A DNA stretch of 64,000 nucleotides, from assembly GCA_965230625.1 (NCBI GenBank), contig CBDDLL010000001.1:4960001-5024000 (forward strand), given 5' to 3'. The stretch is from Saccharicrinis sp965230625. GTDB lineage: Bacteria > Bacteroidota > Bacteroidia > Bacteroidales > Marinilabiliaceae. Every line of letters starts with the position of its first letter. Position 1 is the stretch's first letter. The translations under genes were made by a program, and so were the position numbers. This document shows positions 63,029-64,000 of the stretch, in pieces. The notes beneath the pieces are model-generated. The model was not told the DNA's origin. It searched no databases and saw nothing but the letters and a program-made list of their open reading frames with translations.

Positions 63029-63934
63029 TTAAAAGTAACCTTCTTTTTTACGATCTTCCATTGCAGATTCAGATCGTTTATCATCTGCTCTTCCACCACG
63101 TTCAGTAGTTCTTGTTGCTGCAACTTCCTGAATAATATCTTCAAGGTTATTTGCTTTAGACAAAGTTAATCCTGTACAAGTAATATCTCCAATTGTTCGG
63201 CACCTTACATCCATTTCAATCAACTCTTCACCTGGTTTTAAGTCCATGAATGGTGCTTTATACAACCATACTCCATCTCGGTTAAAAACCTGACGTTTAT
63301 GTGTAAAATATAAATTAGGCAACTCAATTTTCTCCATGTATATATATTGCCAAACATCCATCTCGGTCCAGTTACTTATTGGAAACACTCTAAAGTGTTC
63401 TCCCATATTTTTACGTCCATTAAATATGTTCCATAGCTCTGGACGTTGGTTTTTAGGATCCCATTGACCAAATTCATCTCTATGAGAAAAGAAACGTTCT
63501 TTTGCACGGGCCTTCTCTTCGTCGCGTCTCCCCCCACCCATTGCTGCATCTGTTTTTAACTCTTCCAATGCATCCAATAATGTAACGGTTTGTAATTTAT
63601 TACGAGATGCATTCACTCCTTTTTCTTCAATTGCTTTACCTTGATCAATTGAATCCTGAACATACCTTACAATACATTTTGTTCCGGTTTTTTCCATTAA
63701 ATTATCCCTATAATCTAAGGTTTCCTGGAAATTATGACCTGTATCAATATGTAAAAGTGAAAAAGGTACTTTAGCCGGATAAAAAGCTTTACGGGCTAAA
63801 TGAAACATTACAATTGAATCTTTCCCTCCTGAAAATAGCATCACCGGCTTTTCGAACTGTGCAGCAACTTCACGAATTACATAAATTGATTCTGCTTCAA
63901 GTTCTCTCAAGTGATTAATCTGGTATTTATCCAT
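63029..63934 (-). CDS. cysD: Sulfate adenylyltransferase subunit 2
   Basis: The 301-residue protein has the PP-loop S-G-G-K-D-S near residue 35-40 and the R-T-T-E-R-G-G-R near 282 typical of CysD. It makes adenosine 5'-phosphosulfate from ATP and sulfate. It is first in the cysDN operon; cysC/cysH may lie beyond the window. A promoter -7 box is seen upstream. Confidence 0.95.
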   Translation of the reverse strand: MDKYQINHLRELEAESIYVIREVAAQFEKPVMLFSGGKDSIVMFHLARKAFYPAKVPFSLLHIDTGHNFQETLDYRDNLMEKTGTKCIVRYVQDSIDQGKAIEEKGVNASRNKLQTVTLLDALEELKTDAAMGGGRRDEEKARAKERFFSHRDEFGQWDPKNQRPELWNIFNGRKNMGEHFRVFPISNWTEMDVWQYIYMEKIELPNLYFTHKRQVFNRDGVWLYKAPFMDLKPGEELIEMDVRCRTIGDITCTGLTLSKANNLEDIIQEVAATRTTERGGRADDKRSESAMEDRKKEGYF

Positions 63935-63980
63935 ATTTATTTAATAATGTTTACCTAAGTATAGGTTGTAAAAACGCAGC

Positions 63981-63988
63981 CAAAGTTA
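63981..63988 (-). promoter_or_regulatory. -7 promoter box of cysD
   Basis: The minus-strand TAACTTTG fits the TAnnTTTG consensus, about 47 bases ahead of the cysD start. The -33 box would lie beyond the window edge. Confidence 0.5.
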
Positions 63989-64000
63989 ATGTTTTTAATC

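Noticed and set aside
1..64000. CRISPR array, rRNA operon or prophage
   Set aside because: I found no spaced direct repeats of CRISPR type, no rRNA-like sequence and no phage structural genes. The only regular array is the four-copy 24-bp-period repeat before the Fic gene, whose 8-bp spacers are far too short for CRISPR.

Overview
The window is a stretch of an AT-rich Bacteroidota chromosome, most likely a marine Bacteroidales/Marinilabiliales-type organism. The pointers are TAnnTTTG/TTTG promoters, lipoboxes of the Bacteroidota type, two-component regulator propeller kinases, a FISUMP-domain lipoprotein, an S46 dipeptidyl-peptidase, DUF721 next to recF, and a type-3 prolyl-tRNA synthetase. 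The genus assignment is an inference.

Bases 1-15,300 are an accessory region. They hold an edge-truncated lipoprotein, a decayed IS1182-family insertion sequence, the 5' end of a group II intron, and a remnant of a metallophosphoesterase. Next comes a three-gene minus-strand cassette: DUF6088/AbiEi-like regulator, a 1612-residue exonuclease-RecQ-UvrD fusion, and a Fic protein with an AbiEi-like N-terminus. A decayed IS200-type transposase, a frameshifted FloA-like fragment, a FISUMP lipoprotein, two small unknown genes, a broken TIR-domain fragment and a transposase remnant follow. The cassette has two striking control regions: a perfect 13-bp inverted repeat ahead of the DUF6088 gene and four direct repeats at exact 24-bp spacing ahead of the Fic gene. 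It is the best candidate here for an undescribed defence or toxin-antitoxin-like system.

Bases 15,300-29,000 contain two tandem paralogous sensor kinases with large periplasmic propellers but no response regulator, a cstA-antiporter-AHSA1 operon, an SPFH membrane protein, and a gene resembling DUF6261. From 29 kb the region is core: recF with DUF721, a membrane TPR protein, ribH, a Tyr-Thr-Gly tRNA operon, a lipoprotein-ECF sigma-membrane barrel operon, a pyrophosphate-type phosphofructokinase, a glycosyltransferase, a second ECF sigma factor and asnB. After these come a kdsC-ubiA-maf-S46 peptidase (DPP11-like) operon, a broken PQQ-propeller gene, a membrane histidine kinase, a frameshifted acetyltransferase, a DUF2520 protein, mnmA, tilS, pabB, ahpC, pepT and proS. 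The window closes with a Ser/Arg-rich lipoprotein, a FadL-type porin and cysDN for sulfate activation.

Several genes are broken by a single lesion (nonsense codon or 1-nt shift). Some sit in the accessory region and two in otherwise ordinary sequence, so real decay and assembly error both need to be considered.
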